From Opitutales bacterium UBA5694 (lineage in GTDB: Bacteria > Verrucomicrobiota > Verrucomicrobiia > Opitutales > Opitutaceae), in contig DIHO01000005.1 of the NCBI GenBank assembly GCA_002420185.1, positions 980 to 29,374 on the forward strand: 28,395 nucleotides of DNA, given 5' to 3'. Position 1 is the first letter of the stretch; each line of letters begins with the position of its first letter. Under the pieces are notes generated by a model, which searched no databases, was not told the origin of the DNA, and worked only from the letters and a program-made list of their open reading frames with translations. The translations under genes and the position numbers were made by a program. Below, in pieces: positions 1 to 8,287 of this stretch.

Positions 1-25
1 AGCTACCAGACTGCTCCACCCTGCA
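1..25 (-). tRNA. tRNA-fMet (initiator), 5' part only, cut by window start
   Basis: Read on the minus strand from position 25 down to 1, the sequence starts with a 7-base acceptor strand (TGCAGGG), then TG, then the D-arm GAGC-AGTCTGGTA-GCT. This is the characteristic start of a bacterial initiator tRNA. The rest, including the anticodon, lies outside the window, so identity rests on the acceptor and D-arm only. It is divergent from rpsB. Confidence 0.7.
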
Positions 26-144
26 ACACGGGAAATAATTACTCTCTGGTCTGGTTAAACGAAGAGGGGCGAGAGAATCTAAATTAGAAAAGCCTTGTCA
101 ATGTCATTCGATTGGAAAAACGGAAAATTGTAGCAAATTACCGC

Positions 145-172
145 TTGCCAACAAGGGGGCCGCCCCTACCTT
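145..172 (+). promoter_or_regulatory. Candidate sigma70-type promoter for rpsB-tsf
   Basis: TTGCCA at 145-150 and TACCTT at 167-172 are separated by 16 bases, about 100 bases before the rpsB start. The spacer is GC-rich (GGGGGCCGCCCC). The -10 match is modest. The efp candidate promoter has a similar TACCTC -10, which lends slight support. Confidence 0.25.
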
Positions 173-273
173 TGTCGCTTTTCTAAAACCTGTACTTTTG
201 TCGTAAACCATTAAATTAGCGTCCAAGGTGTTTTTAAGCCTGCACTTACTCTGGGTGTAATGACGTACTGCAT

Positions 274-1260
274 ATGAATGTTGAACTAACTGATCTGCTC
301 GAAGCAGGTGTCCATTTTGGGCACCAAGTAAAACGCTGGAATCCGAAGTCTAAAAGCTTCGTATTTGATCATCGCCAAGGGATTTCGATTATCGATCTCT
401 CAAAAAGCTTTAGCGGCCTCCAAGCGGCCCATGATTTTGTTGAGGAAGTTGTTTCCAAAGGTGGAGAAGTCCTCTTTGTAGGGACGAAGCGCCAGGCTCA
501 GGATGTTATTCGCGAAGTAGCGGCTGATTGTGGCATGCCATTCTGTGCGAGTCGTTGGTTGGGTGGCACTCTTACCAATTGGCAGACGATTACTCGAAGT
601 ATCGCAAAGTACAAAAAGTATCAGAAGATGGAAGCCGATGGCAGCCTATCCAAGCTGCCCAAAAAAGAGGGCTCAGCGATCCGCCGTGAAATGGAGCGGA
701 TGAACCGAAATTTTGAAGGGATCGTGAAGATGGAGAAGCCTCCAGCGGCAATGGTTGTGATCGACGTTAACTACGAAGACATTGCCGTTGCTGAAGCGAA
801 GCGGTGTAAAATTCCGGTTGTTGCTTTGGTTGATACCAACTCGGATCCTTCACTGGTCGATTACCCAATCCCTGGCAACGACGACGCGGTTAAAGCGATT
901 CGTATTATCTTGGAGGTGATTGTAGAGGCAGTACGGTCGGGACTTTCACAAAGGCAAGTGCACCAGGAAAGTGCCGGAGTTCGAAAGCCAGTCGCCTTAG
1001 CTGCTGAAGAAATGGTACCGGAAGAGAAGGTTGCGGCGCCGGCTGCTGGAGTGGCCGCTTCGTTTTCGGTTCCAGTTGTTGAAGAAGCTCCAGCGGTCGA
1101 GGAAGTTGCTGCCGTGTCTGAAGTGTCTACTCCGGAAGTGACGCTCGAAGAGGCCCCCGCTACAAAGCCCGAGGAAGAAGCAAAGCCTGTGGCAGCGGAA
1201 AAAGTTGCACCGGAGGCGGATTTCGGCAATGAATTGGAGGACAACAAAAGCGAAGCTTAA
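274..1260 (+). CDS. rpsB: 30S ribosomal protein S2 with long acidic Ala/Pro/Glu/Val tail
   Basis: Small-subunit ribosomal protein S2, needed for S1 docking and translation initiation. The first ~235 residues match the S2 family throughout: LLEAGVHFGHQ near the start, FVGTKRQAQ, SRWLGGTLTNWQTI and ALVDTNSDPSLVDYPIPGNDD. The protein is 328 residues, whereas S2 is usually about 230-260. The extra ~85 C-terminal residues are low-complexity and rich in Ala, Glu, Pro and Val, with few basic residues, so the tail should be acidic and disordered. The ATG at 274 gives the canonical N-terminus but no clear Shine-Dalgarno precedes it. tsf follows 43 bases downstream on the same strand, the usual rpsB-tsf pair. 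Confidence 0.97.
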   Translation: MNVELTDLLEAGVHFGHQVKRWNPKSKSFVFDHRQGISIIDLSKSFSGLQAAHDFVEEVVSKGGEVLFVGTKRQAQDVIREVAADCGMPFCASRWLGGTLTNWQTITRSIAKYKKYQKMEADGSLSKLPKKEGSAIRREMERMNRNFEGIVKMEKPPAAMVVIDVNYEDIAVAEAKRCKIPVVALVDTNSDPSLVDYPIPGNDDAVKAIRIILEVIVEAVRSGLSQRQVHQESAGVRKPVALAAEEMVPEEKVAAPAAGVAASFSVPVVEEAPAVEEVAAVSEVSTPEVTLEEAPATKPEEEAKPVAAEKVAPEADFGNELEDNKSEA

Positions 1261-1303
1261 CTTTTTTCTCCTTTAAAAACTTATCAATTTAGAAAGTATT
1301 CGA

Positions 1304-1903
1304 ATGACTATTACAGCAAAACAAGTAGCAGAGTTGCGTGGCCAGACGGGAGCGGGTTTAATGGACTGTAAGAAGGCATTGACGGAATCGGAAGGCGATC
1401 TTGAGAAAGCGGTTACGATCCTTCGTAAAAAGGGGATGGCATCGGCTTCGAAAAAAGCGGGACGAGCCACCTCTGAAGGTCTAATTGAATCTTATATTCA
1501 CCTAGGAGGAAAAGTGGGTGTGCTAATCGAGGTGAACTGCGAGACTGATTTCGTCGCCAAAACCGACGACTTCAAATCTTTTGTGAAGGACCTTTGCCTG
1601 CACGTCGCAGCCGTGAATCCGATTTGTATAAGTCGCGACGAAGTTCCCGCGGATCTGATAGAGAAGGAACGTGAAATAGCTGCTTCTCAAGCGGAGGGGA
1701 AACCACCGGCGGCAGTGCAAAAAATCGTGGAGGGTAAGTTGAATAAGTACTTCGCAACGGCGTGCTTGCTCGATCAGCCGTTCGTTAAGGACGGGGAAAA
1801 GTCGGTTCAGGATATTCTGAATGAGCAAATTTCCAAGCTGGGTGAAAACATGCAAATCAATCGGTTTTCTAGATTCCAAATCGGCGAAGAGAGCGAGGAT
1901 TGA
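1304..1903 (+). CDS. tsf: Translation elongation factor Ts (short form)
   Basis: Guanine-nucleotide exchange factor that recycles EF-Tu-GDP in the cytoplasm. The N-terminal UBA-like segment (VAELRGQTGAGLMDCKKAL) is followed by the conserved core with NCETDFVAKTDDF at about residues 78-90. At 199 residues it is shorter than the ~283-residue E. coli protein and resembles the compact EF-Ts of Thermus, with one core subdomain instead of two. The C-terminus is intact, so this looks like the normal short form, not a truncation. It sits directly behind rpsB and is followed by hairpins that probably end the transcript. Confidence 0.96.
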   Translation: MTITAKQVAELRGQTGAGLMDCKKALTESEGDLEKAVTILRKKGMASASKKAGRATSEGLIESYIHLGGKVGVLIEVNCETDFVAKTDDFKSFVKDLCLHVAAVNPICISRDEVPADLIEKEREIAASQAEGKPPAAVQKIVEGKLNKYFATACLLDQPFVKDGEKSVQDILNEQISKLGENMQINRFSRFQIGEESED

Positions 1904-1929
1904 TCAATCTTTCTAGCTTGAATTTTGAA

Positions 1930-1960
1930 AAGTGATCCAGGTGCCGGGGTCGCTTTTTTT
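1930..1960 (+). terminator. Rho-independent terminator of rpsB-tsf
   Basis: A 9-base-pair stem (1930-1938 with 1947-1955, two G-U pairs) and an 8-base loop are followed by a T-run at 1954-1960. It starts 26 bases after the tsf stop codon. Confidence 0.7.
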
Positions 1961-1976
1961 AGGGTGGCAGGTTTTT

Positions 1977-2008
1977 CCAACACTCATCGGCGTGTCTTTG
2001 AGTGTTGG
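1977..2008. repeat. Perfect 10-base inverted repeat between two terminators
   Basis: CCAACACTCA at 1977-1986 is exactly complementary to TGAGTGTTGG at 1999-2008, with a 12-base loop. No T-run follows, so it is not a classical terminator. It lies between the hairpins at 1930-1960 and 2016-2042. Confidence 0.6.
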
Positions 2009-2015
2009 ATGCAAG

Positions 2016-2042
2016 AAAGCCGGCATCTTTCCTGCCGGCTTT
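2016..2042. terminator. Second strong hairpin terminator, probably bidirectional
   Basis: AAAGCCGGCA (2016-2025) pairs perfectly with TGCCGGCTTT (2033-2042) around a 7-base loop. The T-run is short on the plus strand. On the minus strand it lies just past the end of the TonB-like relic. Confidence 0.6.
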
Positions 2043-2053
2043 TGAATTAAGAA

Positions 2054-2662
2054 TCATCGTCTAAGGGACGAGGTCGGTATTCTCTTCGCAATGTGCGAAC
2101 GAAGTACGGGGTTTGGAGTGATCTCGAAAAGTTTTTCAGTAGGCGTATTCTTAAACTGGAGAAGGACATTCAGCTTAGATTTGATCGGACTTCCATAAAT
2201 CATAGTGTGTTTAAATTTCCTGTCCTTCGAGGCTTCCATAGAAAAACCTTCCAATGCTTTATGATAAGCGTCTCTTACGGAAGCGTGCAGAACCTGACCT
2301 TATTCATCGAGAATGAGCTCAACGCTGGCAGACCCTTTAAATTTGGACTCTGGGAATTGCTCCGGGAGTTCTGGCAATCTGCTTGAAACAATAATGGGCT
2401 ACGGATCCCATTTAGTGTAGACGTCCGCTTTTTCCGGATGGGCATTTTTCCACTCGCTGATGGAAGTTTGGCTTTGAGTATCGGAATCAGCGATATCACG
2501 AATGACTTTCGATGCGACGGAAACTATAATTGTAATGCTTTCGCCATTGGCTCGATGGATTTCACCTTCGATTTGTTATCTGTAATAAAGCTCATAGGAC
2601 TCGGAGGAGAGTTGGAAAGAGCCCGCGATTCCATTGGCAAATAATGAAAGATTTCGTAACAA
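2054..2662 (-). pseudogene. Relic of a TonB-like C-terminal-domain protein, three nonsense codons
   Basis: One minus-strand frame reads through about 200 codons with only three internal stops: TAA at 2576-2578, TAG at 2399-2401 and TAA at 2300-2302. No frameshift is needed. It could begin at a TTG (2660-2662) with a short hydrophobic stretch. The second half resembles a TonB C-terminal domain: ELPEQFPESKFKGSASVELI, then a GQV turn, then a segment ending GSPIKSKLNVLLQF. This layout parallels the intact tonB at 6999-7652, which has WVQLEWVIDASGKV and GGKPVAVRVTQRMDF. All three stops could derive from Gln codons by single C-to-T changes. No protein can be made in full. Family assignment is by eye. 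Confidence 0.6.
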
Positions 2663-2887
2663 CTAACTTTCTATACAGATTGGTGTATTGTATTTTGTTA
2701 TTTTTCAGCTGACTTTGTATACTAAAGAACAGCGTTTAGGGTAAGTGATTCGTAAGCTCGTGGCTATACTTTTCGAGAGTTACATATCCTGGATTGAGCA
2801 AGCAAGTCCGAGGAAATATCTGTCTGATAGGTAGTCGGCTGGATTAGACTTTCATGCTCAGAATCTTTGGATTGAATCTTGCGTTGG

Positions 2888-2901
2888 AGAAAACGTTTTC
2901 T
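2888..2901. promoter_or_regulatory. 14-base perfect palindrome just upstream of tRNA-Ser
   Basis: AGAAAACGTTTTCT is a perfect palindrome centred 26 bases before the mature tRNA 5' end, in the region where its promoter should lie. It could be an operator or an AT-rich promoter element. No regulator is assigned. Confidence 0.35.
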
Positions 2902-2920
2902 TTGATTCCTCTTCCTAGAC

Positions 2921-3536
<616 letters not shown>

Positions 3537-3911
3537 CTATTCTCGATCGGCAGTCATACGGAAAATGTTGCCCTCAGCATCGATTTGTCCCTCGAAATAA
3601 TCTTCTTCGAAGGTGCCAGACACTTTAATATTGTATCCGCCACTCCTGAAATATCCACGCACTAATCGGTTCCCAATTATTTCAACTTCGGTTAAATTGA
3701 ACGTGTTAGCTGGACTTCTCATGGTAATTTTATGGGAATCCGCTTTGGCTTCTACGATGAGTACACCTTTCGGTTCACCGTAGGGCAGGTTAAACAATTC
3801 GTAGTTCCACTTGCCTAATGTAGGATCAGTCGTATCGACAATAGTGGCACAGCCACATATTATCCCAGCTAACAAAAGGACCAAAATCCGCAACATTTCT
3901 GCTTTTGCCAT
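3537..3911 (-). CDS. Small lipoprotein with beta-sheet (lipocalin-like) domain
   Basis: A 124-residue predicted lipoprotein of unknown function. Residues 7-21 form a hydrophobic signal ending in ICGC, giving a lipidated Cys21. The mature part starts near a LGKWNYELFN segment and ends with alternating hydrophobic strands: an EVIIG-like EVEIIGN, GGYNIKVSGTF, YFEGQIDAEGNIFRMT. The G-x-W opening and repeated G-turn strands suggest a small beta-barrel or sandwich. The lipoprotein at 10199-10603 has the same plan. The start at 3911 is preceded by GAGG at good spacing, one of the few clear Shine-Dalgarno sites here. It stands alone among relics. Confidence 0.65.
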   Translation of the reverse strand: MAKAEMLRILVLLLAGIICGCATIVDTTDPTLGKWNYELFNLPYGEPKGVLIVEAKADSHKITMRSPANTFNLTEVEIIGNRLVRGYFRSGGYNIKVSGTFEEDYFEGQIDAEGNIFRMTADRE

Positions 3912-4102
3912 CTTCGCTACCTCATATCAAGCTCTTTTTCCAACAATTAGGCTATTCTCCTTCATCCTACTTCCTCTAGGTCTAACACAAGTGGCTTTCT
4001 ACCACTCAAGCCGTATCGATTCAGGGAGGGACATTGGGATCAGACGGCAAGAGCCTATGACTACCACAATCAGAGCACTGCTCCAAGAGCCTCCACTCCT
4101 TG

Positions 4103-4130
4103 ATATTATAAACCGTATATAGAAAGTCAA
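4103..4130 (-). promoter_or_regulatory. Candidate promoter reading toward the lipoprotein gene
   Basis: On the minus strand TTGACT (4125-4130) and TAATAT (4103-4108) are 16 bases apart, a good sigma70-like match. The start codon at 3911 is about 190 bases away, implying a long leader. It overlaps the 5' edge of a relic, so it could be chance AT-richness. Confidence 0.3.
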
Positions 4131-4442
4131 TACATTAAGAAGTTTGGGGGTAGGAATGAGGTGAACATGTTCGACGGCACTCGCTGTGACATCCTAATAA
4201 ACACCCATGCCATTGAGGTGGACTTTGCGTACAAATGAGCGGAGGTGATTGGACAGAATCTTAATTAAGCGATACCGACAGCCAAGAAGGCTTGCATTGT
4301 TCTTGTGCTTAAAGACAGGGGTGACGAGAAGCACTCGGAGAGGCTGACTAAGATGGGGAGACAATACAGGTCGGGTCGGCTGATGAAGGCACAGGCGAGG
4401 TGTTGGTGGAAGTGTATGAAATTACTCATTAGCAAACCCTAA
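4104..4442 (+). pseudogene. Relic of a small nuclease-like protein (PD-(D/E)XK-type), two nonsense codons
   Basis: The plus frame reads IKKFGGRNEVNMFDGTRCDI, then THAIEVDFAYK, a TGA (4236-4238), AEVIGQNLN, a TAA (4266-4268), AIPTAKKACIVLVLKD. This matches from memory a small conserved family with pattern GG-x-EV-x-DGTRCDxL-THAIEVDFxxKWxEAIGQ, in which an acidic/Lys core suggests a restriction-like nuclease fold. The TGA falls where the family has Trp. After about 4355 the match fades. No start or full-length product is possible. Confidence 0.55.
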
Positions 4443-4741
4443 GCTGATTCGGTTGAAGGAGCTCGCCCTGAGCCGTTTGTGCAAGTGTGAAGAAGCTTCA
4501 AGAACTTCTATGCAAGCGTCTCTTGTCAACTCGTGCACTGTCGATGCGGTTGGGGTGCAAGGGAGATCATGGGTAGAACTTGCTAAGTTTGACTAATTCA
4601 AAAAAACTTTCGCAGCTAAAACGATTGCTGTGCTAGGCGAGGATAGACAGGAGAAACACGTCTATGCTTGAAAACTGAACCGATTCGGCCTTTATATTTT
4701 CATATTATGGTTTTTTTATTCTCATATCGAAAAAGTGTGCG
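4443..4741. other. Gene-free stretch; one unassigned open minus frame
   Basis: Nothing is recognised. On the minus strand 4422-4592 is open for 57 codons and contains a helical-looking TRDACIEVLEASSHLHKRL, with a TAG at 4593-4595 just upstream. It may be another relic but I cannot name a family. Confidence 0.2.
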
Positions 4742-5680
4742 ATGAAATACCCCTTTTTTAACTTTATTGTTTGCTTGTTTCTTCTGAGCTCCTCCCTTTT
4801 TTCGCAACAGAGTAGGGAACGAAGAGCCATTCCGTCGGATGAAGAGGTGCAGCAACGCGTTCCCAAAGGGGTTACATTCATTCCGAATCTTGTTTATCGA
4901 GAAGGACATGATCGGTGGAAGCTTGATCTCGCAATGCCGAGCAATCTTGGGAATGAACCGAGACCGGCGATTGTATTCATCCATGGCGGTGGTTGGCAAA
5001 ATGGTGATAAGCGTGCTTCTGGTTTTTTAAACCCTGCACTGAGCTATGCTGAAAAGGGGTATGTATGCATCACTACCAACTACCGTCTAACGACCAGGGA
5101 ACGTTGGCGAATAGACCATTGTATAGCGGATGTGAAAAACGCTGTAAGATGGTTAAGGGCAAACGCTGACAAATACAATATAGACCCGACTCGCATTGGT
5201 GCCACTGGCAATTCAGCTGGAGCTCATCTTTCTGTCATGCTTGGCATCTGTCCTCCGCAGGCTGGTATGGAGGGTAATGGTCCCTACAGCGATTACTCGA
5301 GTACTGTGCAGGCCGTTGTGGCAAGTGCTACGCCAACCAGTTTTCTCATACCGATGAGTGAGCGAGGGCGGGAGCGTTTTGAAGAGTTGGAGACATCAGC
5401 AGATCTAGGTATGGAAGAGCTACGCAAAAGAATCTCGCCGATAACTTACGTTTCGGTCGACAGTCCACCCTTCTTGCTTTTCCACGAGGAATCTGACCGT
5501 ACTGTTGGCATTTATCATTCGGATACCTTTGTCCAGGCTTTGCGGGAGGCGGGTGCCAAAGACGTCAATTATGTGCTCTTTGGCGATGGCACGGGTCATG
5601 GAACTTTTAGGCAAAACATCGACCTGACGGAGCCAATGAGGGAAGCTTTCTTTGCGAGAGTGTTGAAACACGGTCAGTGA
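4742..5680 (+). CDS. Secreted alpha/beta-hydrolase, esterase/lipase (HGGGW type)
   Basis: A 312-residue exported hydrolase likely acting on ester bonds in the periplasm or outside the cell. Residues 5-22 form a signal peptide. The oxyanion-hole motif HGGGW is at 81-85. The nucleophile elbow GNSAGAH places Ser158. The likely acid is Asp252 (ESDRTV) and the base His286 (GTGHGTF). This is the carboxylesterase/acetylxylan-esterase-like (BD-FAE) branch often seen in polysaccharide-degrading Verrucomicrobiota and Planctomycetota; the substrate is unknown. The gene is complete, with no neighbours in operon distance. Only a weak GAAAAAG stretch precedes the ATG. Confidence 0.88.
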   Translation: MKYPFFNFIVCLFLLSSSLFSQQSRERRAIPSDEEVQQRVPKGVTFIPNLVYREGHDRWKLDLAMPSNLGNEPRPAIVFIHGGGWQNGDKRASGFLNPALSYAEKGYVCITTNYRLTTRERWRIDHCIADVKNAVRWLRANADKYNIDPTRIGATGNSAGAHLSVMLGICPPQAGMEGNGPYSDYSSTVQAVVASATPTSFLIPMSERGRERFEELETSADLGMEELRKRISPITYVSVDSPPFLLFHEESDRTVGIYHSDTFVQALREAGAKDVNYVLFGDGTGHGTFRQNIDLTEPMREAFFARVLKHGQ

Positions 5681-6308
5681 TGGAAAACAGACTAGGTTTC
5701 AGGTACTATTAGTATAAGTAGCTGTACACAAAATGTGTCGCGCAATTAGTCAAAAGTCCTCATTGTGCGTAGGCCGTGGAATCTTCCGGACAAATTCTGT
5801 ACTAAGACTACGCTAAGGGCTTCTTGTGAAGGTCTTTCAAAACGCTCTGTGCGGAAGTAGCAGTTGCCCTTTTTGGAGCTAGGGGAGTATTGTTCCGTAG
5901 TGGCTGATCTCGTTGTTTTATCGGCATGCAATGCCTTCTAAAATGAGTAGGTATCCGCAAATTTTGTGAGGGAATCAAACCCCATGGTTTTAACGCAGAT
6001 CGCAAAATTGCCATTCGATGGCAAAATGGTCTGGAAGATTAGCCGAGGAGGGAAAAGGGAAATAGAATTAAGAGGGTTAAGCATAAATTCTAAACAAAAG
6101 TAGGGCTGAGTTTTGGAGTACCGAATGCAACGGGATTCAACGGGGCAAAGAAGTTTAGCACTCTACACCAACTGCGAGACTCCGAGCATTTCTGTAAATT
6201 TTTTTCAAACCGGCGTTGATGGGCGGGACGCACTAAATAATTGAGGTCGAGATGGAGGAACTTTTGGAAATGAGCAAGAGAAAGAAAAAGGAACCTGTTG
6301 ATCAAAAC
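5681..6308. other. Gene-free stretch; no recognised content
   Basis: No credible gene. Short open frames exist on both strands (for example a plus-strand one around 5965-6100 reading LPFDGKMVWKISRGGKREIE), but none has a recognised domain or start signal. A 7-base hairpin (TTGCCAT/ATGGCAA) sits near 6007-6023. Confidence 0.3.
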
Positions 6309-6734
6309 TTAAGGTTCTAGCTGTGGAGCGTTAATTGAAGCACATGGCCGACATTTCTTTCTGGGGCAGTGAATGGATTCCCACCCAATTCTTCGGTTCT
6401 GCAAATCATAGGGCTAGGCCGGTCCAACCCAGAGTAGGGCTGTTCGTTTCTTTACTATATCATCTACAATGAATATTTCTCTTTCGTCAGTGGTATTAAA
6501 GGGCCCCGTGTAGTTTTTTGCGTATCTAAAATTCGCTTATCTGGTTTCAGCGATAAATCCAACTTCAATTTCAGTCAGGGTTGGCCCGAGCAGCAGTTTT
6601 GCGATAGAAAGTTTTTCGAGTTTTGGCTTCTCTTTAGGCTTTCCAGGAATGGGCTATAACGGTTGGAGGGTCCTCTTAGTAAATTTCAATGCTTTTGTAT
6701 GGAGGTGTGGGAATCCATATTCCAGATATAAATT
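6309..6734 (-). pseudogene. Probable relic of an unrecognised protein, three nonsense codons
   Basis: A single minus frame of 142 codons is broken only by TAG at 6654-6656, TAA at 6537-6539 and TAG at 6414-6416. The translation looks protein-like: a basic Pro/Lys-rich part (PGKPKEKPKLEKLSIAKLLL), then GPTLTEIEVGFIAETR, then NYTGPFNTTDEREIFIVDD. Each stop could come from a Gln codon by C-to-T. I do not recognise the family. A chance open frame is possible. Confidence 0.3.
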
Positions 6735-6896
6735 TTAGAAAGGGAAGAAGCTAAAAAATACCAGCATTTACCATTTTGCATTAGCCCGATTTTGCTGAAG
6801 CACGCACAAATACATTCAAACCGCTTATAAGCAGTGCTCACATTTTTTTGGGGGTTGGAGTTAAAGACTCCGCGTTTTGGGTAAGGTGATTTTGGC

Positions 6897-6925
6897 AAAA
6901 AAATAATCCTACTGCTGTAGGATTA
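6897..6925 (-). terminator. Rho-independent terminator, second behind tonB
   Basis: A 9-base-pair stem (6904-6912 with 6917-6925) with TGCT loop is followed on the minus strand by seven U residues (6897-6903). Confidence 0.75.
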
Positions 6926-6941
6926 ACTAATTTAGGAAACT

Positions 6942-6970
6942 AAAAATAGGGTAGCCATTGAGGCTACCCT
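6942..6970 (-). terminator. Rho-independent terminator, first behind tonB
   Basis: AGGGTAGCC (6948-6956) pairs perfectly with GGCTACCCT (6962-6970) around a 5-base loop. On the minus strand it is followed by A and then five U residues (6942-6946). It lies 29 bases past the tonB stop codon, in tandem with the next terminator. Confidence 0.75.
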
Positions 6971-6998
6971 TAAAATTTGGATTCGGTTCTTTTACGGT

Positions 6999-7652
6999 CT
7001 ACGGATTGAAATCCATACGCTGCGTCACTCGGACAGCCACAGGTTTACCTCCTTTTTGAGCAGGGGACCATTTGGATCTCATGATCGACTCGATCGCGGG
7101 TTGATTAAACTCGCGGTGAGAGGACTTCATCACCCTAGGTCGGAGGACTTTACCCGAAGCATCGATGACCCACTCAAGCTGTACCCAGCCACCGATTTTC
7201 GCCTGTTTCAGGGAGTAGGGATAATTGGGGTCGACTTGGAAAAGGGCTCTCGGGAGTTTGTCTACATCCCGGAGGTCGAAAATTTCCATATCTCCCAAGG
7301 CGTCTATGCCTGCATCGAAATCGCCAAAACCGAAGTCACCCATAGCATTTCCTGAACCTGGGTTCAATGCCATTTCCAGCTGGCTGAGAGTCATGGGGGG
7401 AGGAGGCTCTTCAACTTCCGGCTTTTCGAGCTCTTTATCCTCTTCGGGGGGAGGGGGGAGGTCTTCAGGCGGCGGCGGCGGCGGTGCTTCGCTAGCGTCG
7501 CTTGTTGACACTTGTTTTGTGTCCATGTTAATTTGCCCGAGAATATGCATCATCGGGAGAACAAAGAAGATAAGTGCCGTGAATAAGAGTCCAAGGATCA
7601 AATTCGCGAAGGGGTTTCCGTCTTGGTTGGATGATTGGTAATTGGTGCTCAT
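6999..7652 (-). CDS. tonB: TonB-family energy transducer
   Basis: Couples the proton-driven ExbB motor to outer-membrane TonB-dependent receptors. The 217 residues show a cytoplasmic N-terminus, one membrane helix (about 17-38), a Pro/Glu-rich periplasmic spacer (about 55-86, with poly-Pro runs), a Gly/Asp-rich linker, and a C-terminal TonB domain (about 133-217) with GGWVQLEWVIDASGKV and KWSPAQKGGKPVAVRVTQRM. It lies 26 bases downstream of exbB, so it is co-transcribed, and is followed by two terminators. Unusually no exbD lies between or beside them. Confidence 0.88.
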   Translation of the reverse strand: MSTNYQSSNQDGNPFANLILGLLFTALIFFVLPMMHILGQINMDTKQVSTSDASEAPPPPPPEDLPPPPEEDKELEKPEVEEPPPPMTLSQLEMALNPGSGNAMGDFGFGDFDAGIDALGDMEIFDLRDVDKLPRALFQVDPNYPYSLKQAKIGGWVQLEWVIDASGKVLRPRVMKSSHREFNQPAIESIMRSKWSPAQKGGKPVAVRVTQRMDFNP

Positions 7653-7678
7653 AACGAGAAATTGGGTCTTGGACTCAC

Positions 7679-8287
7679 TTAACCGGTCGCTTTGTGGCTA
7701 AATTGTTGCAGGGTTATGCTCTCAAGGCGAACGAGGAAACTTTCATAATCGATGATTTTCTGCCGCAAAAAATATATTACGAAGTATCCGGGAATCGCAA
7801 GGCAGAGACCCATTTGAGTCGTGATCAGGGCTTCGTGGATACCGCTTGCGACTACATTGGTGGTGCTTTCGGAGCCGCCGAGTGAAATCCCGTAGAAGGT
7901 CGTTAGCATCCCTAGAACCGTTCCAAGCAGACCCATGAGCGGGGCCGCGTTTACCAAGATTGTCAGCATTGTGATATTCTGGTTCAGGCGCGGCATTTCG
8001 GCTGTTCGGATTTCGGAAAAACGATTTTGGATATCATTCAAATTTTCCACGCCATCTTGGGAATATCGAATGATCTCGCCGACTTGGCCCTCGGCCTTAT
8101 CCGAATTCTGCACCCATTGTTCGCAATCCTTGATAGATACTTTGCTGAAGTGGCCTCTTAGAAAGAAAAGAAACAACCGGGCAGCTACGTAAAAGGCTAA
8201 GAGTCCCAGTATGAAAAGAGGAATCATAATCCAGCCACCGGATGACAGAATTTCTATCGCTTGATCTAGATAAGGTTTTTCTTTCAT
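7679..8287 (-). CDS. exbB: ExbB/TolQ/MotA-family proton channel protein
   Basis: Inner-membrane motor subunit of a TonB energising complex. The 202 residues hold a first membrane helix (about 17-42), a cytoplasmic stretch, and two C-terminal helices with the family signature NAAPLMGLLGTVLGMLTTF (113-131) and GIHEALITTQMGLCLAIP (149-166). It heads a two-gene unit with tonB. ExbB motors normally need ExbD, which carries the proton-binding Asp; none is encoded here, so it must come from elsewhere or be lost. No Shine-Dalgarno is seen before ATG 8287. A TolQ role is less likely given the adjacent tonB. Confidence 0.87.
   Translation of the reverse strand: MKEKPYLDQAIEILSSGGWIMIPLFILGLLAFYVAARLFLFFLRGHFSKVSIKDCEQWVQNSDKAEGQVGEIIRYSQDGVENLNDIQNRFSEIRTAEMPRLNQNITMLTILVNAAPLMGLLGTVLGMLTTFYGISLGGSESTTNVVASGIHEALITTQMGLCLAIPGYFVIYFLRQKIIDYESFLVRLESITLQQFSHKATG

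Noticed and set aside
861..1247. 128-codon frame antisense to rpsB
   Set aside because: Shadow of the low-complexity Ala/Glu tail; Ser/Thr/Ala-rich with no family.
7225..7641. 138-codon frame antisense to tonB with a Ser/Gly-rich run
   Set aside because: Mirror of the poly-Pro/Glu spacer of TonB.
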